From assembly GCA_964537685.1 (NCBI GenBank), contig CAZICM010000111.1:1-12001 (forward strand): a stretch of 12,001 nt of DNA, written 5' to 3'. The DNA is from CAZICM01 sp964537685. Its GTDB lineage: Bacteria > Myxococcota_A > Polyangia > Polyangiales > Polyangiaceae. A program made the translations under genes and the position numbers. Positions 5,648 to 12,001 of this stretch are shown piece after piece (within the stretch, counting starts at the first letter, position 1; the number at the start of each line of letters is the position of its first letter). The notes under the pieces were generated by a model, which was not told where the DNA came from, made no database searches, and was given only the letters and a program-made list of their open reading frames with translations.

Positions 5648-7503
5648 ACCCCGCGATGAGTCTTCTCGCCTACTGGCCCGCCATTGCGGCAGGCATCATC
5701 GCGGGCGTTGTTCCGCGCGACTATTCGGTCAAACACCGGCTGGGCTTGGCCTTCGTGGCAGCGTTCACGATTTTGGGCGTGCAATGGCTGTGGCCTTCGG
5801 ACGCTGCTGCTGCCGCCGATGCGGCTGAAGCGGTATCCGGTGAATGGCCGCATTTGCTCAATCTGCTCATTGGCCTCCCACTTGTCGGTGCGGCCGCGGT
5901 GCTCTTCATTCCCCGCCAAATGCTCGGCCTGCTCCGAGGCTTCACGCTGCTCATCTTGGGCGTGGGCTTTGCCGCATCGCTTTGGCTTTTGCGCGTTCCG
6001 ATGAGCGCCGGATGGCATTTCCAATTCACCAAAGACTGGCTGCCCTCCATCGGCGTCCGATGGCATGTGGCCGTCGACGGCATCAGCTTATGGCTGATTC
6101 TGCTCACGACCTTCATCACGCCGATCGCGGCCTTCGCCTCCTTTGGCTCCATCAAAAACCGCATCAAAGAACTCTGCTTTGCATTCCTGCTCTTGCAGGG
6201 CGCAATGATCGGCGCCTTTGTCGCCCTGGATCTCTTCCTCTTCTACCTGTTCTGGGAGCTCATGCTCGTGCCGATGTACTTGATGATCGGCGTGTGGGGA
6301 GGAGCCGAAAAAATCAAGGCCGCGCTCAAGTTCTTCATCTACACCATGGTCGGCTCGATGCTGATGCTGGCCGCGATGGTCTATCTGGTGTGGGTACACC
6401 AAAAGATCACCGGCGTATGGTCGTTTGACTATCTCGCCCTATCGCGCGTCGTGCTCTCGAAGAACATGCAGATGGTCTGCTTCTGGGCCTTCTCCATCGC
6501 GTTCTTCATCAAAGTGCCGATGTGGCCGGTGCACACATGGCTTCCCGACGCCCACGTTCAGGCGCCCACCGGCGGCTCCGTGATTCTGGCCGCCGTCATG
6601 CTGAAGCTTGGAACGTATGCGTACATGCGTTTCTCGATGGGGCTCTTCCCCGGCCCCGCATCATCGCTCGCGGCCAACCTCGCGGGCGTCGCTATCTTGG
6701 GCGGCATTGTTTACGGCGCGCTCGTCGCGTGGAAACAAAACGATGTCAAAAGGCTTGTCGCCTACTCATCGGTCGCGCACTTGGGCTTTGTGATGCTTGG
6801 CCTCTTTGGCGTCACACCCGCCGGCATGCAGGGCGCCGTCCTGCAGATGGTCAACCACGGCATCTCCACAGGCGCGCTCTTCATGCTCGTCGGCGTCATC
6901 TACGACCGCCGCCACACCCGCCTCGTCGAAGAATTCGGCGGCCTCGCCAAAGTGATGCCCGTCTACGCCACGCTCTTTCTAATCGTGACCTTCGCATCCG
7001 TCGGCGTGCCCGGAACCAACGGCTTCATCGGCGAATTCATGGTCATCAGCGGCACCTTCGTGTCCGAGCGCCTCGGCGTCTTCAGCGGCCTGCACACCAT
7101 CGGCGCCGCAGCGGGCGTCATCCTGGCCGCGGTCTACATGCTCAGCGTCGTCCAAAAAATGTTCTTTGGACCGCTCACCAACCCCAAAAACAAACACCTC
7201 AGCGATATCTCATCACGCGAGACCTTGGCCCTTGCGCCTCTTGTGCTGATGATCTTCGTGATTGGTTTATTCCCCTCGATTTTCACCGATCGGATGAAGG
7301 AATCGATTCTGCTCCACTACAACCAGTTCAAGACGGTATCCGGCCAGGCCATCTTGTTCGCCGACGAAAAGAACGCGCAGATCCTGCCGGAAGACACCTT
7401 CTCCCCCGCTTTCCTCAAGGGCGCGCCCCAGAAGAAAGACGCTGAAGGCGAAGGCAACAAGGAAGCGCACGCGGGCCACGACCACGAGGGAGGCAAGCCG
7501 TGA
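5644..7503 (+). CDS. nuoM: NADH-quinone oxidoreductase subunit M with extended N- and C-termini
   Basis: This is the middle antiporter-like proton-pumping subunit of complex I. Key channel residues are E205 (YLFWELMLVPMYLMIGVWGG), K290 (FFIKVPMWPVHTWLPDAH), K321 (VMLKLGTYAYMRF), H405 (VNHGISTGALF) and E464 (GFIGEFMVI). E205, K290, K321 and E464 match E. coli E144, K234, K265 and E407. The product is 619 residues, against about 500-510 for most relatives. A constant offset of 56-61 residues places the extra N-terminal part before the normal first helix; it contains two hydrophobic stretches (about 7-23 and 33-50) and an Ala-rich linker (52-63). The tail adds about 50 mostly polar residues ending in a charged segment with H609, H612 and H614. 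The GGAGG and the ATGA overlap with nuoL support the start at 5644. Confidence 0.96.
   Translation: MNPAMSLLAYWPAIAAGIIAGVVPRDYSVKHRLGLAFVAAFTILGVQWLWPSDAAAAADAAEAVSGEWPHLLNLLIGLPLVGAAAVLFIPRQMLGLLRGFTLLILGVGFAASLWLLRVPMSAGWHFQFTKDWLPSIGVRWHVAVDGISLWLILLTTFITPIAAFASFGSIKNRIKELCFAFLLLQGAMIGAFVALDLFLFYLFWELMLVPMYLMIGVWGGAEKIKAALKFFIYTMVGSMLMLAAMVYLVWVHQKITGVWSFDYLALSRVVLSKNMQMVCFWAFSIAFFIKVPMWPVHTWLPDAHVQAPTGGSVILAAVMLKLGTYAYMRFSMGLFPGPASSLAANLAGVAILGGIVYGALVAWKQNDVKRLVAYSSVAHLGFVMLGLFGVTPAGMQGAVLQMVNHGISTGALFMLVGVIYDRRHTRLVEEFGGLAKVMPVYATLFLIVTFASVGVPGTNGFIGEFMVISGTFVSERLGVFSGLHTIGAAAGVILAAVYMLSVVQKMFFGPLTNPKNKHLSDISSRETLALAPLVLMIFVIGLFPSIFTDRMKESILLHYNQFKTVSGQAILFADEKNAQILPEDTFSPAFLKGAPQKKDAEGEGNKEAHAGHDHEGGKP
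7486..7493 (+). promoter_or_regulatory. Ribosome binding site of nuoN
   Basis: GAGGGAGG lies 6 bases before the GTG at 7500, inside the last codons of nuoM. It decides for GTG as the start of nuoN, coupled to nuoM by a GTGA overlap. Confidence 0.7.
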
Positions 7504-9026
7504 ATTTCAACGTATTGCTTGCGGTATCGCCGCTCCTCATCGTCAGCCTGGGCGGCATTCTGCTCATGGTCACAGAAGCCTTTTCGCGCCGCCGCGAAGA
7601 AGCCGAAGCCCGCCATGAAGGCCCCTCTTCCGAAATCGCGCTGGGCACCGCCATCACCTTGGTGGCCGGCGCTGTCTTCTCGGCCGCGCTTTGGTTTATC
7701 GGCCCGGACAACCTCGAAGGCGCCTCATCGCTTGCGCCCTACCTCATCATCGACCGCTTCACCCTCTTCTTTTCGTTCGTCCTCTGCATCGGCGGCGCCC
7801 TCGCGGCCATGCTCGCCGGCGGCTACTTGCCCGAACACCGCCTGGACCGCGGCGAGTTTTATCCCCTGCTCACCTTCTCCACGGTGGGCGCGATCGTCCT
7901 CGCCGCCTCGGGCGACTTGCTCTCTCTCTTCCTCGGCCTCGAAACCATGTCGCTCGGCGTCTACGCCATGACAGGCTTCCGCCGCGCCTCCCCCCGAAGC
8001 ACCGAAGCCGCTGTCAAGTACTTTCTGCTCGGCTCTTTTGCGGCGGCACTCCTTCTGTATGGCGGAGCACTCCTCTACGGCGCCACCGGCCACACCGACT
8101 TGGCCGGCATTGGCCGCGCCGTCTCCGGCACCGTCATGGGCCGCGCCCCCAATCTCGGCCTTATCGTCATCGCCTCCATGCTGGTCTTGGCCGGCCTTGC
8201 CTTCAAAGTAAGCGCCGTCCCCTTCCACATGTGGGCCCCCGACGCCTACGAAGGCGCGCCCACCCCCGCCACCACCTTCATGGCCGTCGCCGTCAAGAGC
8301 GCCGCCTTTGCCACCCTCGTTCGCGTTCTTGTCGGCGCGATGGGCTCGCCCGGCCTCATGTCCTGGGCTGCGGGCTGGCCTCCCGTCATCGCCCTCCTCG
8401 CCGTCCTCACCATGACGGTCGCGAACTTCACCGCCGGCCGCCAAGAATCCGTCAAACGCATGCTCGCCTACTCGAGCATCGCGCATGCGGGCTACATCCT
8501 CGTCGGCGTCGTTGCCATGATAAAAGCCAACGAAGACGCCCAGGCCAGCGTCATGTTCTACCTCCTCGCCTACACCGTCTCCACGGTGGGCGCCTTTGGA
8601 GCCCTTATTTTATGCGGCAGCCGCGGCGCGGAAGCCGTCAGCTACGAAGATCTGGCCGGAATTGGAAAGCGCCATCCCATGGCAGCGCTTGCCTTCTCCC
8701 TCTTCCTCTTCTCGCTGGCCGGCATACCTCCCACAGCCGGCTTCTTTGGCAAGCTTTACATCGTCCGCACCGCCATCGGCTCGGGCCTCAATGCGCTCGC
8801 CGTCCTCTTGCTCCTCAACAGCGCCCTCGCCGCCTACTACTACCTCCGCGTCCTTGTCTACATGTACATGCGCGAACCCGCCCCCGGAGCACCCGTCGCC
8901 AAACCGATGAAATCCGGCTATGTCGCCACGGCGCTTGTGGTCGCCGCCATCCTTGTCGTTGTCTTTGGCATCTGGCCGGGACTCCCCTTGGAACTGGCCA
9001 CCCAAGCGGCGCTTGCTGTACGATAG
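7500..9026 (+). CDS. nuoN: NADH-quinone oxidoreductase subunit N (membrane arm)
   Basis: This is the antiporter-like proton-pumping subunit closest to NuoK. Channel residues are E148 (LGLETMSLGVY), K236 (LAFKVSAVPFHMWAPDAYEG), K266 (AVKSAAFATLVR) and K418 (GFFGKLYIV), matching E. coli E133, K217, K247 and K395. At 508 residues and about 14 hydrophobic segments it is close to normal size, unlike its neighbours NuoL and NuoM. A charged Arg/Glu-rich segment (30-40) between the first two helices is the only small extra. The start is GTG, overlapping the nuoM stop by 4 bases, with a strong GAGGGAGG. This is the last complex I gene in the block. The coding strand is strongly C-rich, for example at 8221-8280. 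Confidence 0.97.
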   Translation: MNFNVLLAVSPLLIVSLGGILLMVTEAFSRRREEAEARHEGPSSEIALGTAITLVAGAVFSAALWFIGPDNLEGASSLAPYLIIDRFTLFFSFVLCIGGALAAMLAGGYLPEHRLDRGEFYPLLTFSTVGAIVLAASGDLLSLFLGLETMSLGVYAMTGFRRASPRSTEAAVKYFLLGSFAAALLLYGGALLYGATGHTDLAGIGRAVSGTVMGRAPNLGLIVIASMLVLAGLAFKVSAVPFHMWAPDAYEGAPTPATTFMAVAVKSAAFATLVRVLVGAMGSPGLMSWAAGWPPVIALLAVLTMTVANFTAGRQESVKRMLAYSSIAHAGYILVGVVAMIKANEDAQASVMFYLLAYTVSTVGAFGALILCGSRGAEAVSYEDLAGIGKRHPMAALAFSLFLFSLAGIPPTAGFFGKLYIVRTAIGSGLNALAVLLLLNSALAAYYYLRVLVYMYMREPAPGAPVAKPMKSGYVATALVVAAILVVVFGIWPGLPLELATQAALAVR

Positions 9027-9191
9027 ACACCCTCATTCCTGTCCCCTGACAACCAAGTTGACGACACCACCCTCACTTCTCGAGGCAATTGTGGTGGCCC
9101 AAGTCTTGCTACTCCTTATTCAATGAACGCGGATGACCTTCAATCGCGTGTAGGCAGACGGGCAAATTCAGCATAAGAAAGGCCATCTCCA
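9027..9191. other. Intergenic stretch between nuoN and the lipoprotein gene
   Basis: This 165-base gap contains two copies of CACCCTCA (9028-9035 and 9068-9075) and a 6-bp inverted repeat, CACCAC (9065-9070) with GTGGTG (9091-9096), around a 20-base loop. No T run follows, so this is not a convincing intrinsic terminator. A TTGACG at 9058-9063 has no acceptable -10 partner. I see no clear promoter, so the lipoprotein gene could be read through from nuoN or use a promoter I cannot recognise. Confidence 0.35.
9175..9182 (+). promoter_or_regulatory. Ribosome binding site of the lipoprotein gene
   Basis: AAGAAAGG lies 9 bases before the ATG at 9192 and supports that start, which also gives a complete lipoprotein signal peptide. 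Confidence 0.55.
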
Positions 9192-10106
9192 ATGAACAGC
9201 CACTCAAAACAACGCCTAATTTATGGGTTTTGCGCCCTGGCCACGCTCACATTGGGCTGCAAGAGCGAACCCTCAAAAAGCTCCACAACCGGCGAGGCCC
9301 CCAGCGCATCCACCAAAGCCAAAGGCCCCTCGCCCGTACCTCCCGAAAAAATCGCCGAAGTCGTCAATCCTAAAAAAGAGGCCCCCTATTCGGGTCCCAC
9401 CGGCACCCTCAAAGGCATCATCCGGGTCAAAGGCGATGCCGCCCCCATGGACAGCGCCACCTTCCCCGCGGATTGCCCCGACGCATCCGCCATGTATTCC
9501 CCCCTCTTTCGCGTAGGCCAAGATCAAGCCTTGGCCGACGTATTGGTCGCCGTCACCGGCTATGAAGGATACATCCCCGCCAAAGAAGAAGCCGTCAAAG
9601 CCACCATACGCGGCTGCGCCATTTCCCAGCGCACCATCGTGGCCACCTTTGGCCAGCGCGTTGAAGTATCGAACATTGACAAAACCGCCACCTACATGCC
9701 CTACCTCGATGGAGCCCCCGTCCGGGTTGTTATGGTCGCCATACCAGGCGGAGATCCAATCAAAATGTATCCTCAAGAACCCGGCCATTATTTAATCCGC
9801 GATCAAATGGGAAAAAACTTTATGACCGCCGATGTCTACGTATTAAAATACGCGACCCACGCCGTCACCGGCCTGGATGGACGCTATGAAATCCAGGGCA
9901 TTCCCACGGGCAAAGTAAAAATCAATGCATTTTTGCCTGCCGCCGATATCACCACCGAACAAGAAATCGAAATCAAAGCCGGCGACAACAACGCCGATAT
10001 CACGATTGAATTCGACTTAAAAAAATACGAAGAAAAGCGCGCCAAAGCGATTCAAAAGATAACCCCCAAACCACTGCCCAGCGACTATATCGGCCCCAAG
10101 GGATAG
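9192..10106 (+). CDS. Lipoprotein: cupredoxin-like domain plus carboxypeptidase-regulatory-like domain
   Basis: This 304-residue protein starts with a lipoprotein signal: basic MNSHSKQR, a hydrophobic stretch, and the lipobox LTLGC ending at C23. A Ser/Pro/Lys-rich linker follows (24-68). Residues ~70-220 resemble the cupredoxin-like domain often paired with a regulatory-like beta-sandwich (GTLKGIIRVKG 71-81; GCAISQRTIVATFGQRVEVS 141-160; NIDKTATYMPY 161-171). Residues ~221-276 look like the carboxypeptidase regulatory-like domain (HAVTGLDGRYEIQGIPTGKV 223-242). In such proteins the His after N-x-D and the C-x2-H-x-W motif bind copper; here the matching stretches read TATYMPY and RDQMGKNFM, so copper binding is probably lost. 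K24 at +2 is neutral for sorting, so an outer-membrane fate is plausible. A membrane protein gene follows after 3 bases. The fold assignment is by eye; the exact role is unknown. Confidence 0.85.
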   Translation: MNSHSKQRLIYGFCALATLTLGCKSEPSKSSTTGEAPSASTKAKGPSPVPPEKIAEVVNPKKEAPYSGPTGTLKGIIRVKGDAAPMDSATFPADCPDASAMYSPLFRVGQDQALADVLVAVTGYEGYIPAKEEAVKATIRGCAISQRTIVATFGQRVEVSNIDKTATYMPYLDGAPVRVVMVAIPGGDPIKMYPQEPGHYLIRDQMGKNFMTADVYVLKYATHAVTGLDGRYEIQGIPTGKVKINAFLPAADITTEQEIEIKAGDNNADITIEFDLKKYEEKRAKAIQKITPKPLPSDYIGPKG

Positions 10107-10109
10107 GGT

Positions 10110-10691
10110 ATGCCCGCCCCCTACCGCTCGCACGACAATATCCTAGCCCGCTATAAACTGCGCACCTATCCTGTCTATCTCATGGCGATGGGCGTCTCCT
10201 TCCTCGCCGTCTTTATCATGGGCCTTCGATTAGCGCCGTATTGGGATCAGGCTTGGCCTTATGTGGTCGTCGCCCTCTCGGCGCTGCTCCCCATGGTCAT
10301 CATGTATTTCCTGCCCCAATACCGAATCGCGGGCGGCTCGGGCGAGCTTCGCATCTACAAAGATTTTATTGAAGTTCCCCACGCCAGCCGCTCGGAAGCC
10401 GTACGCTTCGCCATCAACGCCGTCGAAGCTCATATTGCCCACAACACCGTCATGCTCAATGGCGTTATGGTATCCCGCGGAGCATCCCTATTATTGATTG
10501 GCCCTTCAGAAACCCGAAAACTCTCGTCTGAAGTCTTTGAAACGCCCGAGGCCATGGAACAAGCCGTCCGCAATATCCGGCGCCTGCAAGAGGGCCTCGA
10601 AATCGAAGAAAACGATAGCCATACGCCCGGCTTGGCAGGCCGTGATGCCTATGACGATAAACTGGATGACGAACTATCCAAACTCGAATAA
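10110..10691 (+). CDS. Hypothetical two-helix membrane protein with a cytosolic PH-like region
   Basis: This 193-residue product has a basic N-terminus (RSHDNILARYKLRTY), two predicted transmembrane helices (about 20-39 and 48-68), then a soluble region and an acidic C-terminus (about 163-193). The order of strands and the final helix (GELRIYKDFIEVP 78-90, a helical stretch, NGVMVSRGASLLLIGPS 117-133, EVFETPEAMEQAVRNIRRLQ 141-160) resembles bacterial membrane-anchored PH-like (bPH) proteins. I do not recognise a named family. The basic residues before helix 1 suggest a cytoplasmic N-terminus, which places the soluble part in the cytoplasm. The ATG at 10110 comes 3 bases after the lipoprotein stop, with AAGGG at 10097-10101 as a usable ribosome binding site, so the two genes form an operon. 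A link to complex I is not shown beyond proximity. Confidence 0.8.
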   Translation: MPAPYRSHDNILARYKLRTYPVYLMAMGVSFLAVFIMGLRLAPYWDQAWPYVVVALSALLPMVIMYFLPQYRIAGGSGELRIYKDFIEVPHASRSEAVRFAINAVEAHIAHNTVMLNGVMVSRGASLLLIGPSETRKLSSEVFETPEAMEQAVRNIRRLQEGLEIEENDSHTPGLAGRDAYDDKLDDELSKLE

Positions 10692-11104
10692 CCCTGGGCT
10701 GGGCGGCCCGCACCACCGTCCCCTCCAAGCTCTCACCTTCTGCTCATCGACATCCCTAATCATCCCCCCATGGCTTCGACGCTCTCATCGCATGGCCTCT
10801 CACCACCATCATAAACGCCCACCTTCTGCCTCCTGATATGCCCAAGCATCCCCCCAAGACCCACACCCTCCCCCAGCCGATCCGGCTCGCCGCTTCCCCA
10901 AGCATTCACCTTCTGCCTGGTACCAAGCCGCATCGCTTCCCAAGACCTCAAGCGTTGGCCGGCAAGTCCTCATTCCCTCTGTCAGCGTGTTGAACCTTCT
11001 TATCGCATGGCCCAGGGCCATCCGCGCAACACATCAATCTTCGCGCCGCCGAACCCGATGGCCGCCCAGGGACACAAGAAGCTTCTCAGGGATACACAAA
11101 GCCC
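10692..11104. repeat. C-rich non-coding gap with a degenerate 86-87 bp periodic repeat
   Basis: No convincing gene lies in this 413-base gap. CACCTTCTGC occurs at 10734-10743, 10820-10829 and 10907-10916, with a partial copy (ACCTTCT) at 10994-11000. Unit starts are therefore at 10734, 10820, 10907 and 10993, spaced 86, 87 and 86. Similarity extends beyond the core: units 1 and 2 share roughly three quarters of their first 41 bases, including a CATCCCCCCA, and units 2 and 3 share CCCAAGACC. The bases just before units 1 and 3 (CCAAGCTCT and CCAAGCATT) also match. Later parts of the units are poorly conserved. The single-base spacing differences and stop codons argue against a protein repeat. 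I see no terminator or promoter here. Confidence 0.6.
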
Positions 11105-11875
11105 TTGACGCCCCAAGAACCAAGCGACTACAAGCAGCGCATGGGATTGCCCTTGACCAGCGTGCGCCTCGTTCTGGTGCACATCACCACCACCAAACTG
11201 CCCGACTTGCAGCTCGTGCCCATTGGCCAAGCCTATGTGCCCGTCTGCACGTCTACCCTTGCGAATATCGATGCGCTGCCCGATGCGTTGAAAGCGCAGC
11301 CTTATCGCGATGAACTCGACGAAGCCGATGACCTGCATGATGACTTTCACGAGTCCGGTCAAGGCTATATCGACAGCGCGCTTCTGTGTCCGGCGATTTC
11401 CAAGGACGATAAGACCTTCCTGGCCGAGGTGCGCGCGGTTTTCTTGGCGGAAGCGGGGGAGCGCTCGGCTACATTTGTAAACGAGGCCGATAAAGCCCGG
11501 GAGCGCCGCGCCAAGCTGCCCGCCTACGAGGTCAAGCTCAAGGCATGGACGGTCGCGCCGGGCCAATCGCTGCACGATTGGATCGATGGGTACATCGCCG
11601 CGGGGGAAAAGCTGCATACGCTGCTTGAAAAGCGGGCCGATGTGCTATCGCAGTCGAGAAAAGATGCCCGTATTTTGAGGAGCAAGGCGCTTGGAATATT
11701 GAGGGATCTGCGCCGTTCTATCCGGCGCGCGGTGGAGTTGGACCCGGCCCTGCCCAGGGACTTGGAAGCCAGAATCTTTGGCTATATGGATACCTTGAGC
11801 GCAATGATTAAAAGCAAGCCTGCCGAGAAAGATGAGCCGGGGGCGCCGCAGCCAAACGAGGGGGGTGGGGGATAA
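11105..11875 (+). CDS. Hypothetical helical protein, family not recognised
   Basis: This encodes 256 residues if started at the TTG at 11105 (MTPQEPSDYK). An ATG at 11141 (codon 13) would give 244. The frame is open back to a stop at 10991-10993 with no ATG or GTG, so one of these two is likely. An AGGG at 11088-11091 is rather far from the TTG, and the ATG has no clear Shine-Dalgarno. No signal peptide or transmembrane helix is visible. An N-terminal part with beta-like segments (RLVLVHITTT 21-30; LQLVPIGQAYVPV 35-47) is followed by an acidic stretch (69-81) and long charged helices (about 104-140 and 155-236), then a Pro/Gly-rich end. Coding character is clear: there is a long open frame with GC-rich third positions and a G-rich strand like nuoF. 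I cannot assign a function. Confidence 0.7.
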   Translation: MTPQEPSDYKQRMGLPLTSVRLVLVHITTTKLPDLQLVPIGQAYVPVCTSTLANIDALPDALKAQPYRDELDEADDLHDDFHESGQGYIDSALLCPAISKDDKTFLAEVRAVFLAEAGERSATFVNEADKARERRAKLPAYEVKLKAWTVAPGQSLHDWIDGYIAAGEKLHTLLEKRADVLSQSRKDARILRSKALGILRDLRRSIRRAVELDPALPRDLEARIFGYMDTLSAMIKSKPAEKDEPGAPQPNEGGGG

Positions 11876-11909
11876 GATTGATTTTTGGTTTGCGGGCGGG
11901 CGCTGGGTG

Positions 11910-11924
11910 CCGATAAGCTATCGG
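11910..11924. promoter_or_regulatory. Perfect 6-bp palindrome just before the last start codon
   Basis: CCGATA (11910-11915) and TATCGG (11919-11924) form a perfect inverted repeat around AGC. It ends 2 bases before the ATG at 11926. It has no T run, so it is not an intrinsic terminator. In RNA it could mask the start; in DNA it could be an operator. It may also be chance. Confidence 0.3.
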
Positions 11925-11925
11925 G

Positions 11926-12001
11926 ATGGAAAAACAAGCCCGAATCCAGATCCTTTTTTTCTCGTGTTGCCTGCTGCTGAGTCTATTGGGTACAACAGGA
12001 T
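11926..12001 (+). CDS. N-terminus of a probable exported protein (cut by the window end)
   Basis: The last 76 bases give an open frame from an ATG: MEKQARIQILFFSCCLLLSL then LGTTG, running off the window. A short N-region with a net positive charge followed by a hydrophobic core is typical of a signal peptide. Two adjacent cysteines (14, 15) lie within the core rather than at a clear lipobox, so I would not call it a lipoprotein from this fragment. It starts 50 bases after the preceding gene. There is no strong ribosome binding site; ATCGGG next to the ATG is too close. Only 25 codons are visible, so this is tentative. Confidence 0.45.
   Translation, partial: MEKQARIQILFFSCCLLLSLLGTTG

Noticed and set aside
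6522..7445. Long plus-strand open frame inside nuoM
   Set aside because: Its Arg/His-rich product is the typical out-of-frame shadow of a GC-rich gene; nuoM itself is intact with all key residues.
7691..9049. Long plus-strand open frame overlapping nuoN
   Set aside because: It is an Arg/Pro/His-rich shadow frame; nuoN accounts for the whole region.
9065..9096. CACCAC/GTGGTG hairpin as the nuo operon terminator
   Set aside because: It has only six pairs around a 20-base loop and no T run afterwards, so it is too weak to call.
10760..10951. Minus-strand open frame across the 86-87 bp repeats, with RQKV twice
   Set aside because: The repeated RQKV simply reflects the DNA repeat. The 86-base spacing breaks the frame for the third copy, and no family is recognisable.
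10734..11000. CRISPR array
   Set aside because: The conserved core is only ~10 bases, the units are diverged rather than identical, and there are no cas genes in the window.

Overview
The window is dominated by a plus-strand block of respiratory complex I (NADH:quinone oxidoreductase) genes: nuoE, nuoF, nuoJ, nuoK, nuoL, nuoM and nuoN (254-9026). It is followed by a lipoprotein gene, a small two-helix membrane protein gene, a C-rich gap, an unrecognised helical protein and the first codons of a probable secreted protein. The DNA is GC-rich, several starts are GTG, and adjacent genes overlap by 4 bp (GTGA or ATGA). Together with a lipoprotein that looks like a cupredoxin plus carboxypeptidase-regulatory-like protein, this suggests a Gram-negative, respiring bacterium, perhaps of the former Deltaproteobacteria (Myxococcota-like). 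That placement is an impression, not a demonstration.

Layout. 1-253: non-coding, with a T/G-rich low-complexity tract, a possible promoter whose -35 box lies inside an inverted repeat, and a leader hairpin. 254-2093: nuoE and nuoF, which encode NADH-oxidising module subunits carrying the 2Fe-2S, FMN and 4Fe-4S sites. 2137-9026: nuoJKLMN, which encode most of the proton-pumping membrane arm. nuoG, nuoH and nuoI, which normally lie between nuoF and nuoJ, are absent, so they and nuoA-D must lie elsewhere or be replaced. 9192-10691: a tightly spaced pair, lipoprotein then membrane protein. 10692-11104: a C-rich gap with a degenerate repeat of 86-87 bp period. 11105-11875: an unrecognised protein. 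11926-12001: a truncated start with a signal-peptide-like sequence.

The catalytic and proton-channel residues expected in NuoE, F, K, L, M and N are all present, so these appear to be functional genes. Several membrane-arm subunits are larger than usual. NuoL has a tail of about 120 residues resembling a PKD/Ig-like domain. NuoM has about 60 extra N-terminal residues, probably membrane-embedded, and a charged His-containing tail. NuoJ has an Ala/Pro-rich tail. I do not see a new defence or mobile system. The points most worth following up are the G-H-I gap, the subunit extensions, the cupredoxin-like lipoprotein without copper ligands, and the 86-87 bp repeat.
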